NCBI GenBank assembly: GCA_009777635.1
Contig: WRLK01000008.1
Location: 1 to 64,000 of the forward strand
Length of the DNA stretch: 64,000 bases
Origin: Oscillospiraceae bacterium
Lineage (GTDB): Bacteria; Bacillota; Clostridia; Oscillospirales; Ruminococcaceae
Direction: 5' to 3'
Position 1 is the first letter of the stretch. The number at the start of each line of letters is the position of its first letter. This document shows, in pieces, positions 1-7,402 of the stretch. Below the pieces are notes generated by a model. It was not told the DNA's origin and did no database searches. It was given only the letters and a program-made list of their open reading frames with translations. Made by a program: the position numbers and the translations under genes.

Positions 1-2
1 TA

Positions 3-152
3 GACATGACGGTCGCCGCAAACGTCGCGTCGCGCCTGCGCGGACGGTGCATGGTAAACGCAGGGCAAAAGCCGTATTTCTCCGTTAAAATCCCCCCCGG
101 CGGCGACCCGGTTGACACGATAAGGGAAGCGGTTGAGGCGATGGCGACGTGA
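3..152 (+). CDS. C-terminal end of an unrecognised protein (partial)
   Basis: Reading frame 3 is open from the window edge to a TGA at 150-152, giving about 49 residues that end in REAVEAMAT. The tail is mixed polar and hydrophobic with a PPGGDP turn, and it looks like the end of a soluble globular protein. I recognise no family from this fragment. The start lies upstream of the window, so length and function cannot be judged. It runs on the plus strand, convergent to the small membrane gene that follows. Confidence 0.5.
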   Translation, partial: DMTVAANVASRLRGRCMVNAGQKPYFSVKIPPGGDPVDTIREAVEAMAT

Positions 153-211
153 GGACAACGCTTTTATATGCTTAGTTACTGTTGCGGATGTACAACTACA
201 GAAAATGCTTA

Positions 212-550
212 TTAGATGCGGTTAAAAATAACTATTATATAAGAACAGAACGCAATTATGTTCAACAGTGAACCTATCAGAAATTCTGATAAATTTATTT
301 TTTTAATGCAAATAAGAACTATCCTTGAAACAAGACACAGTACAATAATGAATAACGAGATTTCCGAAATGAGTATTGCAGTGTTCCAAGCTACAAGCCC
401 TTCAAGTCCAAAAATATTATATTTGCCTGCCCATCCGGTATTATTTTGAATATAATAACTAAATCCTAACAATACATAATTCACTATTGTTGTTAAAATT
501 GAAATAGTAAAAAACAAATTTCCTGGACATGGCTTTTTCAAATACTTCAT
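212..550 (-). CDS. Small predicted membrane protein, three helices, unknown function
   Basis: A 112-residue protein with three strongly hydrophobic stretches (about residues 10-32, 54-75 and 87-110), joined by a short aromatic loop and a Lys-rich loop. No catalytic motif is visible. The coding sequence is clearly more AT-rich than the GC-rich genes around it, which suggests a poorly conserved or recently acquired gene. Upstream on the minus strand is a purine-rich AGGGGCGTGAG just before the ATG, and a TATATT box further back. It stands alone between the partial gene at the left edge and rnmV. Family not recognised; the coding call is moderately supported. Confidence 0.55.
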   Translation of the reverse strand: MKYLKKPCPGNLFFTISILTTIVNYVLLGFSYYIQNNTGWAGKYNIFGLEGLVAWNTAILISEISLFIIVLCLVSRIVLICIKKINLSEFLIGSLLNIIAFCSYIIVIFNRI

Positions 551-602
551 CTCACGCCCCTAATATAAATTTTCCACAGCCGCTAACCTTTTCCGGATTC
601 CA

Positions 603-1217
603 TTACGCAGTCCCATTTGCTTCTTTTAAAACCCGCACCTCGTTTTTGTATTCGTCGCGGGTTAAGACATGGTTTAACAGCGGGATTGCCGCCCTTGTCG
701 AAATGCGGGAGGGAAGCCCGAGCTTTGCGTAAAGCTCACGCCTTAAAAACGCGCTGTTATCGCCGCCGCAAAGGCCGTCCTCGTATAAATCCATGCGGGT
801 GATTTCATCGCCCGTTTCCTTTTTCTTTTTCAGATTAGCCGCAATCCCCGCGCGCTCGAACGCCTGCCTTAAAACGGCGGACTCCATGCCCTCGACGCCG
901 AGCTTGCCCTCTGCCGAGGGCTTTCGTTTTCTTCGCTCCTTGCCTAAAATATCGGGGATATACACGTTTATAATCTCGCCCTCCCACACGATGCCGGAGA
1001 GCATGGCGCGTATCTGAAAGCCCGCCGCGTCGGAATCCGTCAGCACGACGATGCCGCAGGTTTTGGCAAGGGTCCTTATCAGCTTTTGCATTTCTTTGTC
1101 CTTGAAAATCCGAAAGCCGTTCGTGGTGAGGATCAAGCCGTCAATCAGCACTTCCAGTTTGATTTTGTCGTATTTTCCCTCAACGATTACAGCCTGCGTA
1201 AGCTTTATCCTTTCCAC
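603..1217 (-). CDS. rnmV: Ribonuclease M5-type TOPRIM protein
   Basis: A 204-residue TOPRIM protein. The N-terminal motif VEGKYD (residues 12-17) holds the catalytic glutamate, and VLTDSDAAG (about 58-66) holds the paired metal-binding aspartates. A GVEG segment and a C-terminal helical region (DLYEDGLCGG onward) follow, the same layout as Bacillus RNase M5 (about 186 aa), which trims the 5S rRNA precursor. Clostridia also carry diverged TOPRIM proteins of this class, so the substrate is inferred from the family. It begins four bases after the holA stop codon and is almost certainly co-transcribed with holA, tying rRNA maturation to a replication gene. Confidence 0.82.
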   Translation of the reverse strand: MERIKLTQAVIVEGKYDKIKLEVLIDGLILTTNGFRIFKDKEMQKLIRTLAKTCGIVVLTDSDAAGFQIRAMLSGIVWEGEIINVYIPDILGKERRKRKPSAEGKLGVEGMESAVLRQAFERAGIAANLKKKKETGDEITRMDLYEDGLCGGDNSAFLRRELYAKLGLPSRISTRAAIPLLNHVLTRDEYKNEVRVLKEANGTA

Positions 1218-1221
1218 GCCC

Positions 1222-2238
1222 TCACCCCACTATGAGGAACAGCTCCGTTACGGCTTTTTCCAGTAATATTTTATCGTCTATGCCTGTTGATTTCATCTTA
1301 AGGTCGCAGTCGTAAAGCGTGTTTAACGCCCGTCTAAGCTGCTGTGACGACAGCCTTGACGAAAACGCGTTCTGCACGCGGTAACTGCTTTTATAGCCGA
1401 ACGCCCTCGACATATCCTCGGTGGTTTTGCCCTCGTTTTTTGCAGCCCTTGCGCGGTACATATCGACAAACGACATCTCCAGCACCGCCAGAATCGCCAC
1501 CGGGGATTCGCGCAGATAAAATAAATTAGAGAGAATATCCATCGCGCGTTTTGTGTTTCCTGAAAGAATATTCCTGCTTAAATCGAACACCCGCGCCTCA
1601 ATTTTCGGTATAGAAACGGCGTCCACGTGCGCTTTTAAAACCGTGCCTCCGCCCGCATACGCGCAGATTTTCGCGGTTTCGGTATTAAGCGTGTGCATAT
1701 CGTTTTCGCATACTTGCAGGATATATTTGCACACGGCCGTTTCGATCTTGCACCCGTTTTTTTTCGCCGCAGATTTGATAAACGCCACAAGCCCTGCGGC
1801 ATCCCTTGCGCCAAGCTCGACGGCAGTTCCGTATTTTTCCGCAAGCTTTACGAGTTTTTTCGCGTTCGCGCCGTCAAACAGGTGCGGCTTTCCCGTCACC
1901 AGCAATACGCACGCGGGGTTTAAATCCGAGAATACTTCTTCAAGCTTTAAAAAATCCTCGGCGTTAAAGCGCTTTGGGTCGACGTCGTCGAGCAGCACGC
2001 ACTTTTCCAAAGCGCCGAAGGGCAGAGTTTCCGTCGCGTCATAAAGCATGTCCGGGTCTAATTTCCTGCCGTCAAGCTTTTGGAAGTTAAATGCCGACTC
2101 ATCTTTACAAACCGTCCTGATTATTTTTTTAGCCCACAAATCAATCAGGTAGCTTTCGCTGCCGAACAAAAGGTACAGCCCCGCCGCACCCGTATCCATA
2201 AACGCCTTTGAAAAGCTGTTTTCGTTTTTATATAGCAT
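1222..2238 (-). CDS. holA: DNA polymerase III delta subunit
   Basis: A 338-residue protein matching the delta subunit of the clamp loader, which opens the beta sliding clamp and loads it on primed DNA. The N-terminal LYLLFGSESYLIDLW segment corresponds to the degenerate nucleotide-binding region of HolA (delta has no true Walker A). The central part is an AAA+-like fold with an alpha-helical C-terminal domain, and the length is normal. The ATG is preceded by TGAGGGG at five bases. holA and rnmV form a minus-strand pair, and a terminator-like hairpin lies just upstream, separating it from the zinc-ribbon gene. Confidence 0.92.
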   Translation of the reverse strand: MLYKNENSFSKAFMDTGAAGLYLLFGSESYLIDLWAKKIIRTVCKDESAFNFQKLDGRKLDPDMLYDATETLPFGALEKCVLLDDVDPKRFNAEDFLKLEEVFSDLNPACVLLVTGKPHLFDGANAKKLVKLAEKYGTAVELGARDAAGLVAFIKSAAKKNGCKIETAVCKYILQVCENDMHTLNTETAKICAYAGGGTVLKAHVDAVSIPKIEARVFDLSRNILSGNTKRAMDILSNLFYLRESPVAILAVLEMSFVDMYRARAAKNEGKTTEDMSRAFGYKSSYRVQNAFSSRLSSQQLRRALNTLYDCDLKMKSTGIDDKILLEKAVTELFLIVG

Positions 2239-2371
2239 GGCAACCCCTCAAGATATATGATACCATAAAAAGAGAAAAAAGGGAAGCTGTAGCGGCCTGT
2301 TTGTTGTGTTGCGACAAGGGGCGGCCCGTAAGGCGTTTAGCCAATTTTTGCCGTATTGTGTCAAACGCCAA

Positions 2372-2403
2372 AAGAACCGCCGGCCTTATGGCCGGCGGTT
2401 CTT
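2372..2403 (-). terminator. Strong hairpin after the zinc-ribbon gene
   Basis: A perfect 14-bp stem (2372-2385 with 2390-2403) closes a TTAT loop. Read on the minus strand it follows the zinc-ribbon stop codon by 16 bases and is followed by a short T-rich run (TTCTTTTGG). The U-tract is weak but the stem is very stable. It should separate the zinc-ribbon transcript from holA-rnmV. Confidence 0.75.
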
Positions 2404-2418
2404 CGCTACTACAATGTG

Positions 2419-2706
2419 TTATTCGCCTGATTGCTCTTCTTTCATTTTCGCATAGCACTCGCTGCAGTATACAGGGCGGTCTTCCCTCGGACGGAAAGGA
2501 ACCTTTGCATCCTGGCCGCAAGACGCGCATGTGGCCGTGAACATCTCGCGGTCAGGCCTTGCGCTGTTCTTTCTTGCATCGCGGCAGGGCTTGCACCTTT
2601 GAGGCTCGTTCACGAAGCCTCTCTCAGCGTAGAATTCCTGTTCACCGGCGGTGAAGATGAATTCAGATTCACATTCTTTGCAGATTAGAGTTTTGTCAGA
2701 GTACAT
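2419..2706 (-). CDS. Two-module zinc-ribbon protein
   Basis: A 95-residue protein built of two cysteine modules. The first is CKEC near residues 9-12 paired with CKPC near 38-41. The second is CASC near 60-63 paired with CSEC near 79-82. Each C-x2-C pair set can bind one zinc ion. The first module, with EQEFYAERGF between the cysteine pairs, matches the probable zinc-ribbon family widespread in Bacillota. Its molecular role is unknown; nucleic-acid or protein binding is a guess. GAGGT lies seven bases before the ATG. It appears monocistronic. Confidence 0.8.
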   Translation of the reverse strand: MYSDKTLICKECESEFIFTAGEQEFYAERGFVNEPQRCKPCRDARKNSARPDREMFTATCASCGQDAKVPFRPREDRPVYCSECYAKMKEEQSGE

Positions 2707-2828
2707 TTTTTCTACCTCGCTTTAAAATTTACCCGTGGACTGGAAATGCTGAGACTGAGAAGGACTCGGGACACCGCCGCCAAGGGTTATGACAGCCATC
2801 TAAGGCTGATTGCCATGAAGAAAAGGGT

Positions 2829-2847
2829 GCCGGACTAAAGTTCCGGC
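2829..2847 (-). terminator. Weak hairpin at the end of the sigma-factor gene
   Basis: GCCGGA and TCCGGC (six base pairs) flank a seven-base loop that contains the sigma-factor stop codon. On the minus strand the hairpin is followed by CACCCTTTTCTTC. The stem is short, so termination is likely partial. Confidence 0.4.
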
Positions 2848-3422
2848 CTTAGCTTTCGTCTAACTCTTTGCAAGGCATTGTCCACAGCTTTTGTGGTAGT
2901 ACTCAGCATCTGCGCGGTTTGCAGGTAGGAATGCCCTCTGAGATAAAGCTTTAAAACTTGCCATTCAAAATTGGACAAAAGAGATTTGATTTGTTCTTTT
3001 AGAAGCGCCGAATGCTCCCGCTCGATATAAATATCCTCCGCCGGCATTGTAATTGCGCTTCCTGTGAGATTCTCCTTATCGATCACATCGATGGAAACAC
3101 CTGTTTTTTCAGTTGTTTTAATCTGTCTTTTCACGGCCGTCGCCATCGCGTTGTTGACGCATACCGCGGCGTATGTCTTAAATTGCACGCCTTGTTTTTC
3201 ATTAAAGCTTTTTACGGCTTTAAACAACGCAAGCATGCCTTCCTGAACGAAATCCTCGGTATCTGAGCCGACTACGCTTGAATAACGCATCGCCCTTAGC
3301 TTCAAAACAGGCGCATACCGCCCGCATAACACATCAAACGCGTCCTTGCCGCCGCTTTTGGCAATTAAGGCAAGCTCCTCGTCAGAAGCTGCTTCTAAAT
3401 TCGCAACCGGCCCGATATTCAT
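2835..3422 (-). CDS. sigH: RNA polymerase sigma factor, SigH-like
   Basis: A sigma-70 family protein of 195 residues from the chosen start. Region 2 carries EDFVQEGMLALFKAVKSF, the core-binding and -10 recognition part, and region 4 ends in a helix-turn-helix with TTKAVDNALQRVRRKL. Size and the ASDEELALIAKSGG N-terminus resemble SigH, which drives early sporulation and stationary-phase genes in Bacillus. The frame extends 18 codons further upstream, but GGGGA eight bases before ATG 3420-3422 supports the inner start. It is not beside its usual Bacillus neighbours, so a related small sigma factor is possible. A MATE gene lies just upstream on the same strand. Confidence 0.8.
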   Translation of the reverse strand: MNIGPVANLEAASDEELALIAKSGGKDAFDVLCGRYAPVLKLRAMRYSSVVGSDTEDFVQEGMLALFKAVKSFNEKQGVQFKTYAAVCVNNAMATAVKRQIKTTEKTGVSIDVIDKENLTGSAITMPAEDIYIEREHSALLKEQIKSLLSNFEWQVLKLYLRGHSYLQTAQMLSTTTKAVDNALQRVRRKLRPEL

Positions 3423-3523
3423 AGGTAGTCCCCGTTTAAGCGTCATTCGATACCATACTAAACCATAATTTCGCAATTGTCAATAGTTTGTCCGCAGTTT
3501 ATTTGGTTTATTTCGGTTTTTCG

Positions 3524-4879
3524 TCATCTTATCGTAATGTCGTTGATCCATTTGCCGCGTAATACCCGGATCAGCGCAGTTATAACCTTTAAGATTTCGT
3601 CCGTTTTCAGTATGGAATACACAAGCCAAACAGGCAGCCCGAGAACCAATCCGGCGACGGCGCCCAGCGGGATGCAGATGCACCACATAAATACAATGTC
3701 AATAACCAAAACAAAGCGCGTGTCTCCCCCGCCGCGCAGAATCCCCACCATCATGTTTGCGGCAAGCGCCACGAAAATGACGACGACGGAGTGCACGTTG
3801 ATAATTTGCCTTGCGTATTCCTTTGCAAGCGGAGAGATGTTGTAAAAGCCTATCACAGGGGTTTTCAGAAGCTGTACCGCAACGCACCCGATAAGACCCA
3901 GAAGAAAGCTTATCGCTAAAATCGTTCGCGCATACTCCTTCGCCTTTTCGTATTCGCCTGCGCCGACGGTGTTCCCGATTACAACGGCGGAGGCGTTCGC
4001 CACGCCGAACATCGCGATCGTGACAAGCTGCGCAAGCACCATGCAGATTGCGTTTGCCGCGGTAAATTCACGTCCCATGCGCCCGATTATAACGGCGATG
4101 ACCGCCATTCCCGAGCCCCATATCAATTCGTTTATTATAACGGGCATCCCGGCTTCAAGAAATTTGCGGGCCATGCCGAGGTTTCTTGTAAAAAACATTT
4201 TTAAACGGTACTGTATCTTCTTGTCATATTTAATCATGTATACCGCGATGATTATAATTTCGGCAACCCTTGCGATGCACGTGGATATCGCGGCTCCGCT
4301 AACGCCCAGAGCGGGAGCGCCTAAGTTGCCGAATATCAAAACCCAGTTTAAAAACGCGCATATAACAAGCGAGCTGGTTGAGACGATAAGCGCGATTTTT
4401 ACAATACTTACGGCGCGGATTAAGTGTATCGTCGTAATCGAAACGCCCATAAACAGATACGAAAGCCCGACGATGCGAAGGTATTTGACGCCTTCTTCGA
4501 TTACCTCTAGGTCGGTTATAAAGACCGCTATAACCTGCCGCGGAAAAAACACGGCCAGCAGCGTGAAGAAAACTCCCGCCACAAGGATGATGCGGTACAT
4601 AACCGTCATGATTTTTTGTATGGATTCCACGTCTTTTCTGCCCCAGTATTGCGCCGCAAGAACGCTTGCGCCGCTTCCTGTGCCGAAAGAAAGCAGGATA
4701 AAAATAAAGGTAAGCTGGTTCGCGATCGAGACCGCCGAAAGCTGAACCTCGCCGAGCATTCCGACCATAACGGTATCGGCTAAGGAAACGCCGAACAAAA
4801 TAAGCTGCTGAAGCGCGACCGGAAGCGCGATCGACAAAAGCCCTCTGTAAAAATTTTTATCCTTTACAAATAAATTCAT
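3524..4879 (-). CDS. MATE family multidrug/Na+ efflux transporter
   Basis: A 451-residue polytopic membrane protein with about twelve hydrophobic segments in two homologous halves, the normal size for MATE transporters. The N-terminus (SIALPVALQQLILFGVSLAD) and the segment GMLGEVQLSAVSIANQ are typical of the NorM/DinF-like branch. These proteins export cationic drugs or metabolites in exchange for Na+ or H+. Substrate cannot be told from sequence. GAGG lies ten bases before the ATG. It reads toward the sigma-factor gene, separated by about 100 bases, and may be transcribed alone. Confidence 0.9.
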   Translation of the reverse strand: MNLFVKDKNFYRGLLSIALPVALQQLILFGVSLADTVMVGMLGEVQLSAVSIANQLTFIFILLSFGTGSGASVLAAQYWGRKDVESIQKIMTVMYRIILVAGVFFTLLAVFFPRQVIAVFITDLEVIEEGVKYLRIVGLSYLFMGVSITTIHLIRAVSIVKIALIVSTSSLVICAFLNWVLIFGNLGAPALGVSGAAISTCIARVAEIIIIAVYMIKYDKKIQYRLKMFFTRNLGMARKFLEAGMPVIINELIWGSGMAVIAVIIGRMGREFTAANAICMVLAQLVTIAMFGVANASAVVIGNTVGAGEYEKAKEYARTILAISFLLGLIGCVAVQLLKTPVIGFYNISPLAKEYARQIINVHSVVVIFVALAANMMVGILRGGGDTRFVLVIDIVFMWCICIPLGAVAGLVLGLPVWLVYSILKTDEILKVITALIRVLRGKWINDITIR

Positions 4880-4974
4880 GTTATGTAATCCTCAAAGTCT
4901 TTCCCAATACTCTGTGCAAACGCGCAATATGAAGTATAGCATATCGCGAAGTCTATTGATAGTTGTGATTTTTC

Positions 4975-5706
4975 CTATTCTTTCGCGATGATATGCCCGA
5001 ATTTTTTGTATATTTGTATCATTTCTCTTGAGGTTTCATTGTTTTCGTAAAGCAACAACACAGGCTCCGCCTTTAAAAACGGCTTGGCCCCACGCTTTCC
5101 CTCTATAAGCACAAGCCACGGCGCGCTGTCTTTGTCCTTTTGCACGAGGCGCATCCGCTTTGGCTCAAGCTTGTTGGAACGCATCGCTTCGAGCACGTCC
5201 GCTAAGCGCTCAGGCAGATGGCACATGCAGAACCTGCCGCCAAACCGCAGCAGCTTTGAAGCTGCGGCGCAGCAGTCGTTTACCGTGCACAACGTTTCGT
5301 GGCGCGCGATTTTGTCGCTTTCCCCCAAGCTGATAATCCCGGAGCCGCCCGCGTTGTAAGGCGGGTTACAGGTCACAAGGTCGAAGCCGCCAAAGGAAAG
5401 CACGCCTTTCAGCTCACGCAAATCGCAGAGAACGGGCGAGAGTTTTTCTTCAAGGGCGTTTAGCCGCACCGTTTCTGAAAGCTGGTCGATCGCCCGCTTT
5501 TGTATATCCACGGCAACAACGCTTTTTGCAAGGTTATCGCGCAGCCATAAAAGCGGGATGATTCCGCAGCCCGTGCCTAAATCGCAGGCGACGGAACGCT
5601 TTTCGGGCCGCGCAAAATAAGACAGCAAAAATGCGTCCGTGCCGAACGTGTGCTCATCCGAGATGCAAACCTTTATCCCTCCGATGTCCTCCGTTTTGCA
5701 GATCAT
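4975..5706 (-). CDS. trmN6: tRNA1(Val) A37 N6-methyltransferase-like protein
   Basis: A 243-residue Rossmann-fold methyltransferase. DLGTGCG (42-48) is the SAM-binding motif I, VAVDIQK follows as motif II, and NPPY (114-117) is the catalytic motif of amino-group N6-adenine methyltransferases. The N-terminal segment with SDEHTFGTDAFLLSYF is typical of the TrmN6/YfiC family, which methylates adenine 37 of tRNA. In Bacteroidota and Bacillota close paralogues are not all tested, so the exact substrate is inferred. A GGAAG site precedes the ATG. It is divergent from the diacylglycerol-kinase-like gene at 5786. Confidence 0.85.
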   Translation of the reverse strand: MICKTEDIGGIKVCISDEHTFGTDAFLLSYFARPEKRSVACDLGTGCGIIPLLWLRDNLAKSVVAVDIQKRAIDQLSETVRLNALEEKLSPVLCDLRELKGVLSFGGFDLVTCNPPYNAGGSGIISLGESDKIARHETLCTVNDCCAAASKLLRFGGRFCMCHLPERLADVLEAMRSNKLEPKRMRLVQKDKDSAPWLVLIEGKRGAKPFLKAEPVLLLYENNETSREMIQIYKKFGHIIAKE

Positions 5707-5785
5707 ATTATTACTTCCAATCCGTTTTAAAAATCATGATTTTGTGGTATTATATAATGTACGATTAACTTTGCGGGGTGAGGAG

Positions 5786-6697
5786 ATGGCGGCGAAAAAA
5801 CTTCTTTTGATTTATAACCCGCATTCCGGCAAGGGGGAGTTTCCGGCAAGGCTTTCCGATGTGGCCGACCGCTTCACAAAAGCCGGGCTCGAGGTCACGG
5901 TGCGGCCCACGCAGGGTAAAAAAGACGCGTACAACACGATCATTTCACGCGCGAAAGACTTCGACTGCGTCTGCTGCTCCGGCGGGGACGGCATGGTAAG
6001 CGAAGCTGTCGGCGCTATCATGAATCTAAAAAAGCGCCCGGTGTTCGGGTATATCCCGTCGGGGACTACGAACGATTTCGCGTCGACGTTTAACATCCCG
6101 AGAGACGCGATTATGGCGGCCGACGTCATCACGTTCGGAGTCCCGCGCGATATTGACGCGGGCTATTTCGGCGGCACATGCTTTGCGTATGTTGCGGCGT
6201 TCGGGCTTTTCACCGATGTGACGTATGCGACGAATCAGGACTTTAAAAATATATTCGGGCACGCTGCATATATGATTGAGGGCGCAATGCGGCTCGGTTC
6301 AATTATATCACACAAGTGCGAAATAGACATTGACGGCGAAGCGATCGCCGGCGACTTCATCTTCGGCATGGCGTCGAACACATTGTCGGTCGGCGGATTT
6401 AAAATGCCGTCGGAAACGAATATCCAGCTTGACGACGGCTTGTTTGAGGTCATGCTTGTGAAAAGGCCTAGGAGGCTTGCCGATTTACATAAAATCGCGT
6501 TGTCGCTTTTAACCCAAGGGGTGGAGTCCAATGCGCTGATTCTAAGGCAGGCGAAAAAGATGCGCGTCGTTTCAAGGAAACCGCTGGATTGGACGCTTGA
6601 CGGCGAGTTCGGCGGAACAACGACCGACATAACCATCGAAAACAAAAAACAGGCGTTCGAAATCATGGTTCCGCTGCCGGAAATAACAATCGTTTAA
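5786..6697 (+). CDS. Diacylglycerol kinase family lipid kinase (copy 1)
   Basis: A 303-residue member of the DAGK catalytic family (DgkB/YegS type), which phosphorylates diacylglycerol or related lipids at the cytoplasmic membrane face. The nucleotide-binding motif SGGDGMVSE (65-73) and PSGTTNDFA (91-99) are both intact, and the C-terminal beta-sandwich ends with LDGEFGGTT, a conserved element. The frame stays open further upstream, but GGGTGAGGAG sits directly before ATG 5786, which fixes the start. A second, different member lies at 15498. No partner gene is evident here. Confidence 0.9.
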   Translation: MAAKKLLLIYNPHSGKGEFPARLSDVADRFTKAGLEVTVRPTQGKKDAYNTIISRAKDFDCVCCSGGDGMVSEAVGAIMNLKKRPVFGYIPSGTTNDFASTFNIPRDAIMAADVITFGVPRDIDAGYFGGTCFAYVAAFGLFTDVTYATNQDFKNIFGHAAYMIEGAMRLGSIISHKCEIDIDGEAIAGDFIFGMASNTLSVGGFKMPSETNIQLDDGLFEVMLVKRPRRLADLHKIALSLLTQGVESNALILRQAKKMRVVSRKPLDWTLDGEFGGTTTDITIENKKQAFEIMVPLPEITIV

Positions 6698-6741
6698 AAA
6701 ATTTTACAAATAATTCATAATTTGTTTACAGTCAAGCCCCC

Positions 6742-6770
6742 TTGCAAAATAAGGCAAAGTGTGGTAAGAT
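6742..6770 (+). promoter_or_regulatory. Sigma-A type promoter for secG
   Basis: TTGCAA (6742-6747), a 17-bp spacer and TAAGAT (6765-6770) lie 36 bases before the secG ATG. Spacing is ideal and both boxes are close to consensus. Confidence 0.7.
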
Positions 6771-6805
6771 TACAAAGCTATTGATGAATGAAAGGAAATA
6801 CGTTA

Positions 6806-7054
6806 ATGAGTATACTCGAAATTGTCGGCGGAATCCTTATGATTTTAATGTGTATCGCGATTGTGGTTGCGGTGGCCTTGCAGGAAAGCCCGAAAGGCTC
6901 CGGCATCAGCGCGCTTACCGGCGGCGACTCGTATTTCAACAGGAATCAGGGCAGAACGCTTGACTCCATGCTTGCAAAAACCACGAAATATTTGGCCATT
7001 GCGTTTTTTGTCCTCACCGTTCTCGTATACGCGGCCGATGTTTTCCTGCGCTGA
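6806..7054 (+). CDS. secG: Protein translocase subunit SecG
   Basis: An 82-residue protein with two transmembrane helices (about 4-24 and 56-78) linked by the loop VALQESPKGSGISALTGG, which is the SecG signature. SecG is the small non-essential partner of SecY and SecE that speeds preprotein translocation. An ATG six codons upstream is in frame, but AAAGGA lies at a good distance only from ATG 6806. A promoter precedes it and a terminator follows, so it is probably monocistronic. The rnr and smpB genes that often follow secG are absent here. Confidence 0.92.
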   Translation: MSILEIVGGILMILMCIAIVVAVALQESPKGSGISALTGGDSYFNRNQGRTLDSMLAKTTKYLAIAFFVLTVLVYAADVFLR

Positions 7055-7402
7055 GAATACGGGCGTGTTTAGTCCGGCAGCTTAAAACAAGCGGCTTAAT
7101 ACCGCCGTAAAGCGATGCGGCAGTAGTTTCGCTCTATGTATTATGAAACAATGAATCACGGCGTCTGTCAAGCGGGATTGATAAAAACAGTAATCATAAC
7201 GAAAAACGGAGCAGATGGGTAACCTTATCTGCTCCATTTTTTATAGTTTTAAAAACCAACGTTTTTATGACCGTTCTTGTCTGCGATTAATGACGCAATC
7301 TACAGTTCTATTGCCCAAAGTCAAAACGATATGATTGCGAGTAGTTTTGCATAAACAGCGCCCGCCGACGGCGAAATTACAAAAGAGCCGAAGGGAATAA
7401 TC
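7055..7402. other. Intergenic gap with a terminator, otherwise featureless
   Basis: A 348-base gap between secG and the ABC transporter genes. It holds one clear terminator at 7208-7241. I looked for tmRNA, SRP RNA and tRNA features before the terminator and saw none. No convincing promoter for the ABC genes could be picked in 7242-7402. Confidence 0.5.
7208..7241 (+). terminator. Rho-independent terminator
   Basis: GGAGCAGAT (7208-7216) pairs perfectly with ATCTGCTCC (7227-7235) and is followed by ATTTTTTAT. It could end the secG transcript or a short RNA transcribed from the 150 bases after secG. Confidence 0.85.

Noticed and set aside
570..580. TTTTCCACA resembling a DnaA box.
   Set aside because: A single imperfect match with no cluster or AT-rich unwinding region, so no origin call is justified.
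2746..2838. A 30-codon plus-strand frame (MLRLRRTRDTAAKGYDSHLR...) between the zinc-ribbon and sigma-factor genes.
   Set aside because: No ribosome site or promoter, overlap with the sigma-factor 3' end, and Arg-rich composition expected by chance.
7055..7207. Possible tmRNA or other stable RNA after secG.
   Set aside because: No tRNA-like ends, no T-loop sequence and no tag frame found; only the terminator at 7208 is supported.
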